A stretch of DNA of 64,000 bases, taken from positions 60,830 through 124,829 of the forward strand of contig JAKCWW010000004.1 of assembly GCA_026260175.1 (NCBI GenBank), given 5' to 3'. This document shows positions 11,203 to 24,340 of this stretch, in pieces. A model generated the notes under the pieces. That model was not told the DNA's origin and searched no databases. It saw only the letters and a program-made list of their open reading frames with translations. This DNA comes from Reticulitermes lucifugus (Eukaryota; Arthropoda; Insecta; Blattodea; Rhinotermitidae). A program made the position numbers and the translations under genes. Positions within the stretch are counted from its first letter, which is position 1, and every line of letters begins with the position of its first letter.

Positions 11203-11298
11203 CAAACACACACACACACACACGAACACACACACACGAACACACACACACGAACACACACACACGAACACACACACACACGAACACGCACACACATT
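11203..11298. repeat. (CA)n minisatellite with 14-bp higher-order period
   Basis: The repeat is not uniform. CGAACACACACACA (14 nt) recurs several times in register between simple (CA)n ends, so a CA tract acquired a CGAA interruption and then expanded as a 14-mer. Confidence 0.9.
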
Positions 11299-13446
11299 CT
11301 CCCTCCCACCTGACAGTGCCTATCTGTGAGTGAGGTTTTCAAAGCAGAAGCATTTTCGTTTTCGCACACTTTGAAATTGGACAACACAACGTGAGTCTCG
11401 AAAGTATAGTCCTACAGGATGACACTACTGGAAGAAAGTAATTTCAGCTCTGCTGTCAATCGGTTGACTCTTAATTTGGGCATATTTATATGTTTAATTT
11501 TTGTTCCAGGATGTAGAACAACTTATTTGGGTAACAAATTAGGACGTTCTGCTTATATTTCAGATCACTTTATACTATCCTTACTACGTAAAGTATAAAT
11601 ATAGAAACCTTACCTGAAACAAAAATTCAGACTCTGTTACTGAGTCAATGTCCTGAAAGTGGAAAAAAATTCTTATTTTTTTATGTGTCCGATTTCAACA
11701 AAGCTTTAATCATAGAGCATAATGTCTACATATACGTAAGTAAGTCAAGAATACCTCAGGCATAATAACAGTTAATAGGGTAAAGTTTGAAGAGAATGAC
11801 TGCCAAATACGGAATATAACTACTACACTGCAAGTTTCAGTTGTGATAAGGAAACGTGGGCCTCTTCTTAAAGATACTAATTTGGTGCTTGCTTGGAGGA
11901 TAATGAAAAATAAAACTTTAATTTTATTTGACACTGATAGATTTATTGGCTGAGATTCGAAGTTGGTATTCACTTAAAAGGCTCAGGGGTGACATCCCTT
12001 TTAGACCCGTATTAGATATAGAGGTTAGAGGAGGCGTTAACAATCAGGTAGGCCCAACTTCTGGATTTCGTTGATAAGTGTAACAAAATGAAGCAAATTT
12101 GATCCTGGAAATGTAACTCAAATGAATTACTTCGGTCATTTTTACAATGATTTTTGGTTCATCTAAGAGGATATATTAAATGCAGATGTTAGTATATGGA
12201 ATTGAATGATGTGGGAAAGTAATAATAAACAACGAGTAATTATGAATGTGAAAGGAGGTATTCTCTGGCCCTCAAATGTTTTATCCCAGTACGCCTCTGT
12301 AAATACTGTGGAAAAGAAACAAAACCTCAGTAAAATTAGTGAACCTGCCAGATATATAATGACGGACCTCGTTATTTAATGACTTTGTTTAAATTATGTG
12401 TGTTATATAGAGTAAACTATTACAGTGTTTATAAATGGAGAATTTGAATAAATGCTTAAGGAAGCGTTCATGATAAGTATGAGATTTTATCCCACTATTT
12501 CCCTGGAGGGTAGGAAGAAAACCACAGAAACCCAAAGTAACCTACCCTGTGCGCACTTCTAAATTGATAAACTACACTTTATTAAAAAGATGTATGTATC
12601 AACCGAATAATCCTGCAGCCAAATCGATGACGCTAATCCTAAATCAAGTGCGGTTGGGTGTGCTAGCTAGTACGACACAATATCGGAAGTTGCAATGTAT
12701 CAAAGACTTTGGTAACCACCGTTGTGTAAAGACGGCAGTCCATTCGGGATTCGTCTTGAAAGCGGTAGGTATAATCCGAAAGGGAGATGATTTAATGCTC
12801 TTCTGCCTCCCTCTGGGGAATTCTGAACACATCTTGAGAGAAAGAGAAGCGGCACGGCCAACTTAACACTAGATGACGCGTATGGTGCCACAAGAAGATA
12901 AATTACTGTCCTTCTTCTCCACTACCTAGGTACCTACTGCTTTCTCTCCTGTCCCAGCATCCAGACCCCTTGGATGTTCTGTCACTAGCAGATACAAAGA
13001 AATCGAAGTCTATAACCGATTTCCGTATGTTTATTTCTCAGTGCGAGATCACAGATAAAGAGAAAAGTGTTCGCTTCAGCTCACAGCATGTGGTTTCAGA
13101 AAGGGTATTGTGTTTTTCTTAATTGTTAATTTAAGTATTGAAAGTCAAGTAACACAAGCCATAAGGGTCGAAATCAATTGAATGGTCAGTTGTAGAAGTG
13201 TATATTGTCCAATGGAAGAAACGCGGTTATTTTCTATTTTCCAAGCAATCGAATCACTTTTACATTCCGCCTTAGTTTATTAGACTAGCCAGTAACGATG
13301 GTATGATATTCTAGAGTTAGGAGATATGTTGGTTTTCTGCTAGAGAGTTTAAAGAAATCTAGGAGAGACATCACTGTATCCTATAATCCATTCAAGGTCC
13401 AAATCACGTAACTCCCGTACAGTCTAGAGTCACAGTCGTGACTTAG
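11299..13446. other. Anonymous sequence
   Basis: Several frames of 60-105 codons (for example plus strand 12549-12866 and minus strand 11710-11973) show no recognisable motif. No repeat family was matched. Confidence 0.45.
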
Positions 13447-13453
13447 AGACCTT

Positions 13454-13695
13454 GTCCATTACTCAGACTGACGAACCCCACAATTTTTTGGAGGCTGGCT
13501 GGAACTGCCTCCGCCCTCACGTGTAATGGGGAAGGGGAGAACCTACCCTGGTAAGCACACTAGACAAAACTAGTCTGTAGGGATTGAGAGTAGTTCCTTT
13601 TAAGGTGTCCATCAGAGTAGTTCCTAACCTTTCCCTTTACACCTGAGGACGGAGAAAAATCCAGCCTTCAAAAGGTTGTGGGGTTTTCTAGCCTA
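13454..13695. mobile_element. Fold-back element with diverged arms
   Basis: Arms at about 13476-13541 and 13621-13684 are reverse complements with clear divergence. Shared strings include CCCCACAA, AGGCTGG, CTCCG and CCTCA-GTGTAA. The right arm has CTGAGGA (13643-13649), a base, a GGA/TCC hairpin, then AAAAG. The left arm on the minus strand has GTGAGGG, a base, a perfect GGAGGC/GCCTCC hairpin, then AAAAA. This has the same layout as the hammerhead-like motifs but is decayed. A possible 7-bp direct repeat, agacctt (13447-13453, 13696-13702), is too short to be convincing. Confidence 0.6.
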
Positions 13696-13974
13696 AGACC
13701 TTCCACAGTGTCAAAATTTCAATTACGACTATGACCATTCTTTAAAGCTGAACAAGTTTATATGCTCCCGCTATGCAAAATACTTGCTTAAATTTCTTCT
13801 CGTAAAAGACGCAGTTATTCTACACTTCTAGTTTTAACAGAAACGGTCTCATATTGAAAGGCTACCCTCGATCCTTTCACGAAGTAAAGCGACAAAAGAG
13901 TGAAGGTGACCATTTGCATCCATTTAACGATGAGTTTTAGAATGATAAAACATTACTTGGGTAAAAATTTTCGA

Positions 13975-14091
13975 TGAGATCTGCGCTCTTCTGGGATATT
14001 ACGCGGCGTCTTGTGGTAATTACCACACGACGCTGCGTAATATCCCAGAAGAGCGCAGGTCCCATCAACTTCGCGGCGGAAGCCTGAATTC
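13975..14091. mobile_element. Short fold-back, relative of 10225-10457
   Basis: 47-nt arms (13973-14019 and 14020-14066) abut with no loop and differ at four positions. Arm ends and right-hand tail (catcaacttcgcggcggaag) match the 10-kb element, but the region carrying the hammerhead-like core is absent. Near-identical 12-bp direct repeats flank it: aaaaattttcga at 13963-13974 and aaagattttcga at 14092-14103. This is an internal-deletion or alternative-processing product of the same family. Confidence 0.8.
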
Positions 14092-14589
14092 AAAGATTTT
14101 CGAACTTTAAAGCAAAGAATTCCCTCTCAGAGACGGTAATAACCCTGCGCTGAAGAGACAGTTCTTGTAATACCGGCTCCCGGTCAAACAGTCCTTAGCC
14201 AGTTTTGTGAACCTGCAGGGCACAGCACCTTTTCCACTAAAATCTGTTGTGACCTTATTGTCCCTTTTCCCCGTCTTCCAAAACCCGCTTTCCCATAGCT
14301 TAGAGATGGAAAATCAATAAACTGGCCCTGTTTGGCTTTAAGTCTATTCAGTATCCAGAAAAAATGACGAAATAGAGTGTTATTTGCAAGCGTTAACCGA
14401 GAAAGCTGGAACAACCTACACGTATAGAAGAAAGGCTAGTAGATGATAGTAAATATACGTGTCTATTGCAAGTTTCTGTTAGCAGTTTCACTGCAGTAAT
14501 AATGTTAGCTGAAATGTTATGAGAATTACACAATCAAAGGCTTAATTTTTGTATGCTTAAACTAATAGTTTTTGCGGGATTAAACAAAG

Positions 14590-14760
14590 ATTGATGAGAT
14601 GGCCAGGGCAGGTAGGACACATAGGGAAGATGAAAATGCGTAAAAATGTGGGTTGAAAGAAGTCCCTTCGGAGATCTGGATGTACTCGTTTAGAGACCTG
14701 GTAGGGTAAGAAGGCTAAAGGAATTTGGCTGTATGAGTGTGCACTGCATTAAACTGGTGT
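14590..14760 (+). pseudogene. Probable LINE tail remnant
   Basis: Reads LMRWPGQVGHIGKMKMRKNV followed by a stop, then KKSLRRSGCTRLETW. This is similar in order to the RWAGHVARM and RRxGRPRxRW blocks of LINE ORF2 tails. Support is modest. Confidence 0.4.
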
Positions 14761-14799
14761 AGGATACGGTCAAAGGTTTGCATTTATTGAAGGGGTTTA

Positions 14800-17635
14800 A
14801 TATCTCCGGATTCCATAAAAGAGGAGATTATACTGACCAGATATATAACTACTACTCTTAAAGAAGAATCCTTTGTTATGGAGACATTTGACTGTTTTGA
14901 AGAGCTTGTTTTTCTCTGGCAGTTTGTATGACTTGTCAGAAATTACGCACTTTGAACATGTTATAGAAAAGTACCTTATCCAGAAAAATGTTAAATGGGG
15001 AACTTTAAAAAAACATTTACTCCTTTCAATGCTGAGAAGAATATTCGGATCTTAAGGAAAAAAGTGAACAATTTAAGATATTACATGACTAGGGAGTTAC
15101 GGTTTTATGCAGGTCAACTGCTATTTTTAAGGTAGTTGAGTCTAGGAAGCCAGAATAAATAGCATATTTAAGTCAGACGGAAGAGAGAAGAATTTGTCAC
15201 GAAAATGGGGTGATGACACCTAATCATAAGCCGCCACCGCAAAGGCCGAGAAGGACATGGAGTAAAATATTATGATTATTTAAGACACTATCCTGTGATG
15301 TTCGAAGTTGAATGGATAATAACCAATGCTGGAGTTTAATATTAGAGAATTTGGACCTTCGTTTCGGGTTCGGATTGCCAAACATTTGGTCGTAATAGTG
15401 TGTTTCCACTCTGTTTTAAATTTACGTCCTTATGAACACCGATGTTTAAATACTTCGATATGATATTTGCTGACTTTAATGGAAATATATTCATCAAGAG
15501 AATGAAGAAGTTAAAGCAGGCTTAGTGGGGGAGATTCAATGGGCTCAGTACGGTCTGTGTAGCTGGACTGGTACAATACAATTAGAAGAGGTTCTGGCAA
15601 ATTGGTTGTGGAATTGTAGAATGTAATTGAAATTTAAGCGCGTCAAGTCCCTTATTTTTGTGATTGTTGAACTTTAGGATTTTATTATTAAGGTGTTATT
15701 TATGTTGTTACCTTATAAGTCCATAATAAACCGAATCCTAATTATATCGATGGGTAGGAAGAAAGTGTTATCACTTCTTCGTATTTAGAGGTATCCTTCT
15801 CAATCTTGGTTTTCCTCAGCCATCCAATAAAGGCCATTGAATTTGAAATTATTCTCCTACAACAATTTTTCCATATGTCTTCCAATTAATTAATCACCCT
15901 TCCATCTCTTAGTCGATGCTGTATAATTTAAGGTGTTAAAGAGGCGGTCAATAAACCAAGAGCAAACAAAATAAGAGAAATATTTACTGCGTGGAATTTA
16001 GACTCACCAAATAATTTTATACAATTTTTAAAATTGTTTGTTCTTGAGAAATGAATGTGAAATCTTAAAGAAATATAAGTTGTCACCTACGCATTACTTA
16101 TGATTACATTTCAGGTGTCTGGTAAGAGAGTACAAGAATCGAGCCAACTGAAAATCCGGGAAAGCCCTGGAACTATATATTCATAAAAATGTGTGCTGTC
16201 TGTATTTCAGTAACAGTTTACAAAATTACGACGTCTTTAAGGAAGAATTATTCCTATGGTTTCTATGCTTTGTGAATGCATCTTGATATCAAACCCTCAA
16301 ACTCATCGTCCCTGTTTCTTGAGTTTGTGAGTTCTGACGCAGATTCCATACAAATGTGTGCAGTTAAGGTGAAGTTAGTTTCACGAAATAACCCTTGGGC
16401 TTTTGGTTACAGGTAATAATGTGACAAGAGGTGCTCTATCTGAGGCTTCACTAGTTACGAGGTTATGATGTTCATAGTGTGGTGCTTCCCAGCGGTTAGC
16501 TTTCATGCTTCGTGTTCGGGTGGTCTCAACATCGAATCTCGACCGGGGGATCTGCTGTGTTAAATTAGCAGCGTCTTTGTTTTCTTTGTCCATACTTGAC
16601 GAAATTTTGCGCGGTACCTCAGGCAATTACCTCTTTTTTCTACATCTTTCTCACACAATAATTTATATTGGACTACTTATAGTAGCAGTAACAAGTTTGA
16701 CCTCTTTAGAAAGATGTCCTTTTCGAATGTCAGCTACCTCGAATTTTTGCAGTATTCTTTCAGTTCCGACAAAGAATCTCTGGATAGGGCATTGAACTAT
16801 ATTACAATTGACTACATTCAGATTTTTCTACACTCCATTCGGAACAATCATCTGATTCTACGCTATATCTATCTTGTTTTTAAATTTAAACCCTGTCATT
16901 ACACACCTTAAACTTACTCACTTTTTTGTCATTAAGATTATGCTATCACTAGACTTTACATACTATGCAGAAGATAAATCCCATTTTCTTAACTACAGAA
17001 ATAAATATGTTGCATTACTGATACTTTAATGCATTCCAGATTCCAGAAAGCAAAGTTCATGAGAATGTAGATGACATAGGCTAAAGCATGCTATTCTATA
17101 CTGCGTCATAAATACTTAATGTAAAATTTGTGACTGTTTCCTTTATGGTAAGATAATTGATGCCTATATTTTAGAGTTGATTTCGGTTTTGTTACGTTAC
17201 TCATCTGATATGAGGGGCTTTTGACAAAATTTGCATTTCTTAAAGTATGTTTGGTGACCCTTCGGCTAAATAATGATTATTTTTACAGAAGTGAATGGCA
17301 TTACAAGGTGCACTGCTAACGTGTAAAATGGCTGGTAAAGCAAACAGCAGTTAATATTTCTTTCTGTACATCAGTGTAAAATGACATAACACCTGCTCTT
17401 TCTCATCACGGAGGAACATGCTGGATTAAGAATGTTTGGGAACAGCGTGCTTAGGAGAACTTTTGAAAGTAAAAGTGAGAATGTAACATGAGGCTTTGAA
17501 AAACTGCATAAGAGGAGTCTCATAATGTGAACATTTTATTTAACATTATTACGATGATGAGATCGACAAGAATGTAAATTGGAAATGTACGTGACTGTAT
17601 TGGAGAGATAGGAAATATAAAAATTTTGATCGGAA
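14800..17635. other. Anonymous AT-rich sequence
   Basis: No convincing gene. A degenerate tRNA-like patch with cgaatctcgacc lies near 16530 but has no partner A box or repeats. Frames at 16381-16911 are unassigned. Confidence 0.45.
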
Positions 17636-17639
17636 ATTT

Positions 17640-17775
17640 TGAAGGAAATACATAAATTGGGATATTCAGACGTAGACGGGCAGATAATATTAAAACACAT
17701 CATAAAGAAGCGCGGCATGCTGTGGACTAGACTCGCGTAGCTAAGGGCAAGAACGATATTAGGCTCTTTAGAATG
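17640..17775 (+). pseudogene. LINE tail remnant
   Basis: Reads RRRADNIKTHHKEARHAVD, a stop, then TRVAKGKND. This lines up with RRWEDNIKMDLREIG--GVDWI-LAQDRD of the LINE tail found elsewhere in the window. Confidence 0.5.
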
Positions 17776-17884
17776 TGATAATGAAATTAAATATTCCCGA
17801 AATTAAATATTCGTTAGAAAACGGTAACTTTCTTGATCAGCTGAGCGATTGTTAGGAATTAACTAGATTTGTTGTTGGCCTCTT

Positions 17885-18142
17885 TCTTACCAAGGCGCAA
17901 CAGCCCCTGGTGGACCGGGTCCTCCTCATTATCGAGGCTTCACGATCACAATCAGGCACACCACACTCGGTAGGACTCCTCTGGACAAGTGATCAGCCCG
18001 ACGCAGAGACCTGTACCTGACAACACACAACAAGAACAAGAGACAGATATCCATGCCCCCGGAGGGATTCGAACCCGCACTCGCAGCAAGCGAGCGGCCG
18101 CAGACCCACGCCTTACACCGCGCCGCCACTGGTATCGGATTA
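17885..18142 (-). mobile_element. tRNA-derived SINE, complete, with target-site duplication
   Basis: On the minus strand the head (about 18132 down to 18057) has an A-box-like GTGTAAGGCGTGGG and a perfect B box GGTTCGAATCCC. The tail near 17894 begins GGGCTGTTGCGCC on the minus strand. A perfect 10-bp direct repeat, ttggcctctt, flanks it at 17875-17884 and 18143-18152. A second, older copy lies at 53951-54200. Non-coding; it would be transcribed by RNA polymerase III if active. Confidence 0.9.
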
Positions 18143-18152
18143 TTGGCCTCTT

Positions 18153-19288
18153 AGCTTTGAATGTTATTTTGCCGTCACTGACCCTTACATTCTAGTCTCT
18201 GTTTTCATCAAATTCTCTTGTGTTACTTATAACGTCGGAGTAGTGTGTCTCAGAAAAATAAACACAAGGAATACACTTTGCTAAAAATTGGAGAGAAATG
18301 CTACAATTTGTACTTCACTCGTAGACGTTAGTTTTGTTCAGTTTATTTGACGACGCTGTCAGCATCTCGGACTATACAGTACCGATGGATTATGTTCGGA
18401 AGGAAACTAATGAAGGCAAATCTAGGCATTTTCCCGGAAAGACTGAAAAAAATCATGAAATATATTAGCATAGCTGGTGTCTCGGCCGAATTTCGAAACG
18501 GTAATATACCACATACGAATGTAGAGGACTGTCGTTAGAATTTGTTGGGCTCTTATTTGTTGATTCCTTGCTCTGTTACTGCTATGAGGCAGTACAAGTG
18601 AACAAGGCCTTTTCTGGAGTGTAATAGGAACGAAGAGAAACAGGACTTTTACAAAGACCGGAGCTACGAATGTCTGTAATGCCTAGAAGGTTCTTATTTC
18701 GAAAGGATCATATTGCAGAACAACCAGAACCGTCACTAACTAAAGTCAAAGTGCAGTTGTAGATGTTCGCCGGCATTCCAACTTTTTCAGATGGCGGTTC
18801 CCATCAGAAGCAATTACAGCATCGAATGCTTTTCCGGATCACGTTATTCCCTTACAAAGTTTAGCCATGGAGTTAAGGTTGAGCTAGAAACTGCGGAAGA
18901 GCAGAGTTTTCTGCCCTTAGTATACAAAGCATTTGTTTATGAACATATTGGTATTCCAGAATGTGATTGGAGAAAAAAAATTCCCGATTATAATCAGAAT
19001 AAAAACAACATAGACTCCCAGTAAATATAAATTGTATTATTGTGTTTGTAATTTATTTACTGACGCTATTTGTAATTCTGAGTATACAGCGTGGAATTAT
19101 TTTAGGATTATGAATATAATGACGTTAAGAATGTGTATGTATATATGACAAGCTATCATGACCTAATATGAGGAAATATCCCGACACTAACCTACAGGAA
19201 CTGAGGAATACAATGACGGACCTTATTCAGGATAGTTGTTGTCCCGACTGATTTTAGAACCCTGTATCTCTCGACTATAAGTCAACTT
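18153..19288. other. Anonymous sequence
   Basis: Open frames of 63 and 77 codons (18347-18538, 18791-19024) have no motif I can assign. Confidence 0.45.
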
Positions 19289-19753
19289 TTACCACTTTAT
19301 TCGAATGTACTCGGTAAATTTACGTGTCTCATGTGGATATGTTACTTGTTCCGTCACTTGTAAGGAAGATCGTACATGAAGGCTGCTTGATAACAACATT
19401 CTCAAGACAGAATTGGGACTGTCAGTTATGGCAAACGGAGTGGCTAGGTATAAGTACCTCCATGACGAATTCAAAGATTTCCACAGAATCGATTCAGTAC
19501 TCTTACTTCTCGACCGAAACGGGCCGGAAAACAGCGCTGTTGCAGCTACGTCATTAGTCTGGCCTGGAAAGAAAGGTCTTCCAAAACAAGTGGTAACTCG
19601 TCCTGCACAATATGCAGGTTGTGGTATGATAGTAACGCCCTTCAAGAAAAGATGTTTCCATCGGTCATGATAAGACCATACCACACTTTTGGGGAAAAGC
19701 GAGTTTGAAATTTGCATGCAAAGGACTGGTGGTAATGTACTGGGAGACCACAT
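19289..19753 (-). other. 154-codon open frame, unassigned
   Basis: This is the longest uninterrupted frame in the window and it lies in a GC-richer patch. Plus-strand frames of 77 and 85 codons overlap it, so the openness may reflect composition rather than selection. It begins MWSPSTLPPVL and has no transmembrane segment or catalytic motif that I recognise. It may be a piece of an unrecognised repeat or an exapted exon. I assign no function. Confidence 0.15.
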
Positions 19754-22700
19754 ATGGGTGTTGTGGCAGATGGTTATCCCCCAATGCGTAAATTTGGCCT
19801 GATCACAAAATAAAGCTTAGTTTACAAGCGGTCACTGTTTTGTAATTCAAGACACGTATTTAATCGAGCGTCGTAAACTTCGGGTTGAAGAGCTTGCACA
19901 TAGTGCCCGACGTGTGGGTACAGATCTTCGTGAAGTTCGCCAAAAAACCTCACCAATTTTCCTCCTAAATTTTGAAAAGAGAATGAAAAATTTTTACTCA
20001 GACCAAGACAACTTGATTAAGGTAGTTTGTGCTACGTGTCATAAACAACATTATTTATGTAATTATAATTGTAAAGTACAGTACACTACCTAACGATGTA
20101 CAGGAACCTTGCCCCCAAATTATGGTTTGCTTGTTTCGTAGTTGATGGTAGCATTATCTTTATTAAGCTAAGAATGACAAAATTCAAAAATCAATTACAC
20201 AAAAAAGCTAATAAATATTTTATTTTTTGCAAATTTTTTCTTGGGTGCACATCTTTGGATGTTGAAACATTTTCCTCGTAAGAGGGAAAAGTTGTCCGTT
20301 TTTGGAAAAAAACATATAAAGTATTATTCTTAAAATGAAGAGTCCTAAATGGAATGTTTGTATACCGAGGAAAGCTTATATTTCATAGCATAAATGGTTC
20401 CGCCTCTGGTAGCTGCATAAGCTAAGAAGCTTCCTTGACATTTAGTGCTGCAAACACATACCTACATTATGCGTCTAACTTTGTTAAATACTGCGGTTTC
20501 AGCTATGGAATATCTTCCTCAGAGCAGAAACCTTTGTCACTTTTAGAAACATGCTTTGAGCTATGAGAAGGAAACGAAATTGATTACAAGGATATTGCTG
20601 TCTCACATTACGACGAAAATGTTAGGTGTAGAGATTTTGTGTTCTCGCTGCTTTCCCAAGTGCCATAAGAAAAGTACCTCCAACTTTCAATTTTATAAAG
20701 AGGCAGAATGGATGTTTCCAACATTCCTCTTTTGGATACACTAAGATATTTTCGGATTTAGATAGGCATATATCCAATACATTGTATATAAATGATGTAG
20801 ACTCTATAATGAAAAATTGTTTTCCTACGTTCATAATATAGTTTTCAATAAAAGTGCTGAGGAAGGTATATGGGCCTAGGAGAACTGAAGTGACAAAGAG
20901 CTAGAACTGAAGAAACTTTCATAAAGTTTTGTAACAGACAATTCAGAAAGATAAGTTGGATGACACCTGTAGAACATAGAAATTAGAAACTCTTGCAAAA
21001 TATGTCTTTATATTTTACTACTGCTTTATTTCTTTTTGTGTTTTCACGACGAAATATTCTTGTAACTGAGTGACTACCAGAAAACTATTTCCGATCTTTC
21101 ATTTATATGCTCAAAAACACAATTTAGATTTGACAATGTTGTGTGCAGTGCTGTACTTCAGAAGTTGTGCTTGATGGGTGTCAATAGAACTAACGAGAAT
21201 ACCCTGAGTTTCGCTGTATGTATATAGCGTAGTAGCACGAGCTTGGGAAATTGAATTTTCCAAAGAACACGACAAATCTGACTGGTGACAGAGAGAGCGA
21301 ACATTGGAGAATAAGAGCTTCGGAGTGTCTTTTTTATGCTGTCGGCGTAGAACATTGTTATGGCCTGTTTCGATACATTTGGCAAATCGTATAGTTGAGG
21401 CCAAGAGTCATGTTGCCTTTTCCTTGGTGGAACTTCATCATTCATGTTCATGGAAAGTTGGAGATTCATCTCTTTTGGGATTCTACGCATTGCCAACGGC
21501 TGAAGAGTTACCTATGTTCAGAAGGATTGGATACTCTTTTCCCGAATTTTATTTTCGAGACTGTTTATTAAAAGAACAACACAAACGCTGTTTTAGGAAA
21601 TATTAAAATTTTTTGTAACCATGTTTTCAATTTTTTATATTTGTACGCAAGTGGACGGAATATTTCTCGGAAAGACAATTTTCGTTTTACTCTTTTACCC
21701 ACAGCCAGAACTGAGACCTGGCCTTTTCTGTTATTCAAGTTTCCAGTTTATTATTTAGATAAGCTCAAGCAGTAGGGCCTATTGGATGGAATATTAGATA
21801 TTTTGAGTGTCACTACCCATACACGACAGCAAAGAAAGTCATTGTTTCCATTTTTTGAGCTGTACACAACTGTTCGAGGATTTGAAAGCCCGGAGCATAT
21901 GAAATTTTGCTGAAGGGCTTGAGTAAAAGAAACACGTACAAGTAATTACGATTGATAGCAATGCGCTTAGATTACTCGAGGACGAACTTTGAGTGCGTTA
22001 ATGCCTCGCGTTTTCACACTTAATAACTTTATTGTTAAAGCTACTTTTGGGAGTGTGAACTATTGTGTGTAGTTAATAAATTTTGTAACCGATTAATATC
22101 GGTTTATATTACGAGGTACAATCAAACTTTAAATTAGTAACACAATGTTATATTTACCTACGTCACGCGGGCCTGTTTCGGGAGCTACTTAATTAACAGT
22201 AATATGATTCATATAAAATTACGTCGTGGATCGCATAATGCCGTATTATAATAACAGCAAAACTACCACATTTTGAATACTGAGAGTTACTGTAACAGAC
22301 CTGGTTGATTAGTATATATTTTCACGTTTCGTTGATGACTAGCCGGTGTATTGTTTACATGCGTGTGTAAACACATTCACTAGATTAACTGCAGATAATG
22401 CTTGTCCAATTATATTACACTGCGGGCTTCACTTTTAGCTCATAATACTTCTTCTGTTATTGTTATGTGCAAACCAAGGTCAAGGAGATTATAACCTAGA
22501 ACACAAGATAAAAGTGAAATAATTTAGACGTTTATACATTTATATTTTAGAAACAAAACGTAGCTGATGTGTGTTCATTTGTAATACCCCAGAAACTTGT
22601 AAAAAAGTTGATATGAAGCACATCGATATGCTCAGCCTAATTTAATGGGAGAATAGATTTGTTCAAAAAGACGCAACACTAATGACAAAAAAATTCTGCA

Positions 22701-22795
22701 ACGAGTAGTGTTTACGTGAGTGGTCGGAAAAGCCTGGCACTTTCGGGTTGCTTTCGACTTTCAACTCCATAAAGCATGCCGCTTGCGCAAGACGC
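19754..22795. other. Anonymous sequence
   Basis: No gene or repeat recognised. Minus-strand frames at 21111-21496 and plus-strand 21304-21606 overlap one another and lack motifs. Confidence 0.45.
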
Positions 22796-22805
22796 ATTGA
22801 ACTAT

Positions 22806-24340
22806 TTAAAGAGGTAATATTTGGGAGCGAAATGAGAGAAAGTGTGTAGGCATTTGTATAAACACACTGAATTTTGCTTTTATTTCGCAGAGGTGATATG
22901 GTGTACGTTTATTTGTATCAAACATCCTATCACAGAAAGTGCTCACGTCAGTTCCGTGAACAGGCATGTTTACAAATTTATTGCACTCTTTCATCCCATT
23001 CCTTGGTGAGTTTATGAGGTTGGATGTCCTAATATATATGGGAATGTGTGGTTTGATTCTTGATGGTAACGTGTCGTGCAAATATTCATCACTAAGCCGA
23101 GGACAAAATTTACTTTTTGAAGGTTTGTGGAAAAAAGAATCATTCGCAGATATAAGTGCTGCCAAATGATAGCATTTTTCTTCTCGAAAGTTTGGATGGC
23201 GTTGAAATATTTCGGTGTGTTCCCATTAAATGGATGTGTAATTCCTTCAGTAAAAGCATCTTCGTAGTGTCATTATTTTCTAAATCATTATCTACGTCTG
23301 CACTGGATCCCGATCAGTCTCTGACATAAAATGTTTTGAAACACAGCGTTCCTTTCTTCCTGTTGTGAAAATCTCCAAGCCTTGGAAATTTTCATTTTGA
23401 AGTTGTTCCATTTGCCAACGATCTTTTCCTTCAGCTTCTGCCATTTACCTGGTGAGGTGGGAAATTCGAAGAATGTTTATGAAGTTGAAAATTAACTGAT
23501 ATTTGCTTCAAAGATATATTTGCGCAGCAGGCCCTCTTTCAATTTAAAAGCCTTCACATCATGAAACATGTCACAGAGTAAATTACTTTTCCTTGAAATT
23601 TTGTATTGAATACATCAAGATAACTTATTTTTCCACACTACATCTTATAACAATTGCCCGTTTCTCGTCAGATAGCAGTGATAGACCTTTACCTATTTCC
23701 GTCACAAAAATATGCATTACATTTCTCAAATGAAGATTGTACGTCACTCAGCACTTACCTTCAGCCATTTCAAGACAACGCCATCACATTCTGATCTGAT
23801 TCCTTCCAGAAAGTGTCGAAATTGACGATGTTTCTTCGAATGTAGTCTGTTTTTAAAATCAATGTCCCTAACATATATTATCTTCAATGAGAATGCGATA
23901 GAACACAGTGAATTATGATAAATAATGAGTGAAATACCATCGGATTTTTAGGGTTTATGTGCACAACTTCCTTGCAGATTCATCGTACCTCACCCACACT
24001 TGTCAATTTTTTCCAGGCAGATTCCAAAGAAGCAAGTGTTTCCTTCACTTTCACTTACAAATCTTTGCCAGTGTTAGTGCCTTGCAAGCTGCATGAAATA
24101 GAATTTTCTTCATTATCATGAAATGCACTATGAGCCTGCAATTTAAGATATTCAAATAAATTTGGTCCCAGTTCTTCAAGTCCTGGCAGAGAGGCTAAAG
24201 CCTTAAAACTTTATTTTCTTCTATGAACATATTTCCTCAACTACAGCTAACAAACAGAACTTTACAAATTAAGGTTCTGTAATGGGCTTCCTTTCTTTTA
24301 CATTTATTTTGGCCATTACATATACAACACAAACAGCTGA
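22806..24340 (-). pseudogene. hAT transposase, GTF2IRD2/ZBED5-like type, frameshifted
   Basis: Reading from high to low coordinates, pieces occur in family order. Near 24330-24230 is AKINVKERKPITEP followed by VKFCLLAVVEEICS, the motif with KPxTEGEFVKxCLL. Near 23850-23770 is KHRQFRHFLEGIRSECDGVV, matching the HRQFxxLLEEIESEYGDVV region before the VRWLSRG block. At 23143-23166 is FGSTYICE, the diagnostic hAT C-terminal motif. Then SKSKFCPRLSDEYLHDTL matches the terminal RxRLSDEHLxDxLR. Many frameshifts and stops separate these pieces, so it is dead. The element's 5' terminus is at 24922-24952. A 3' terminus was not found. Confidence 0.85.

Noticed and set aside
18347-18538. Repeat-derived peptide SIAGVSAEFRNGN
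   Set aside because: A vague memory of similar predicted insect peptides is not enough to name a family.
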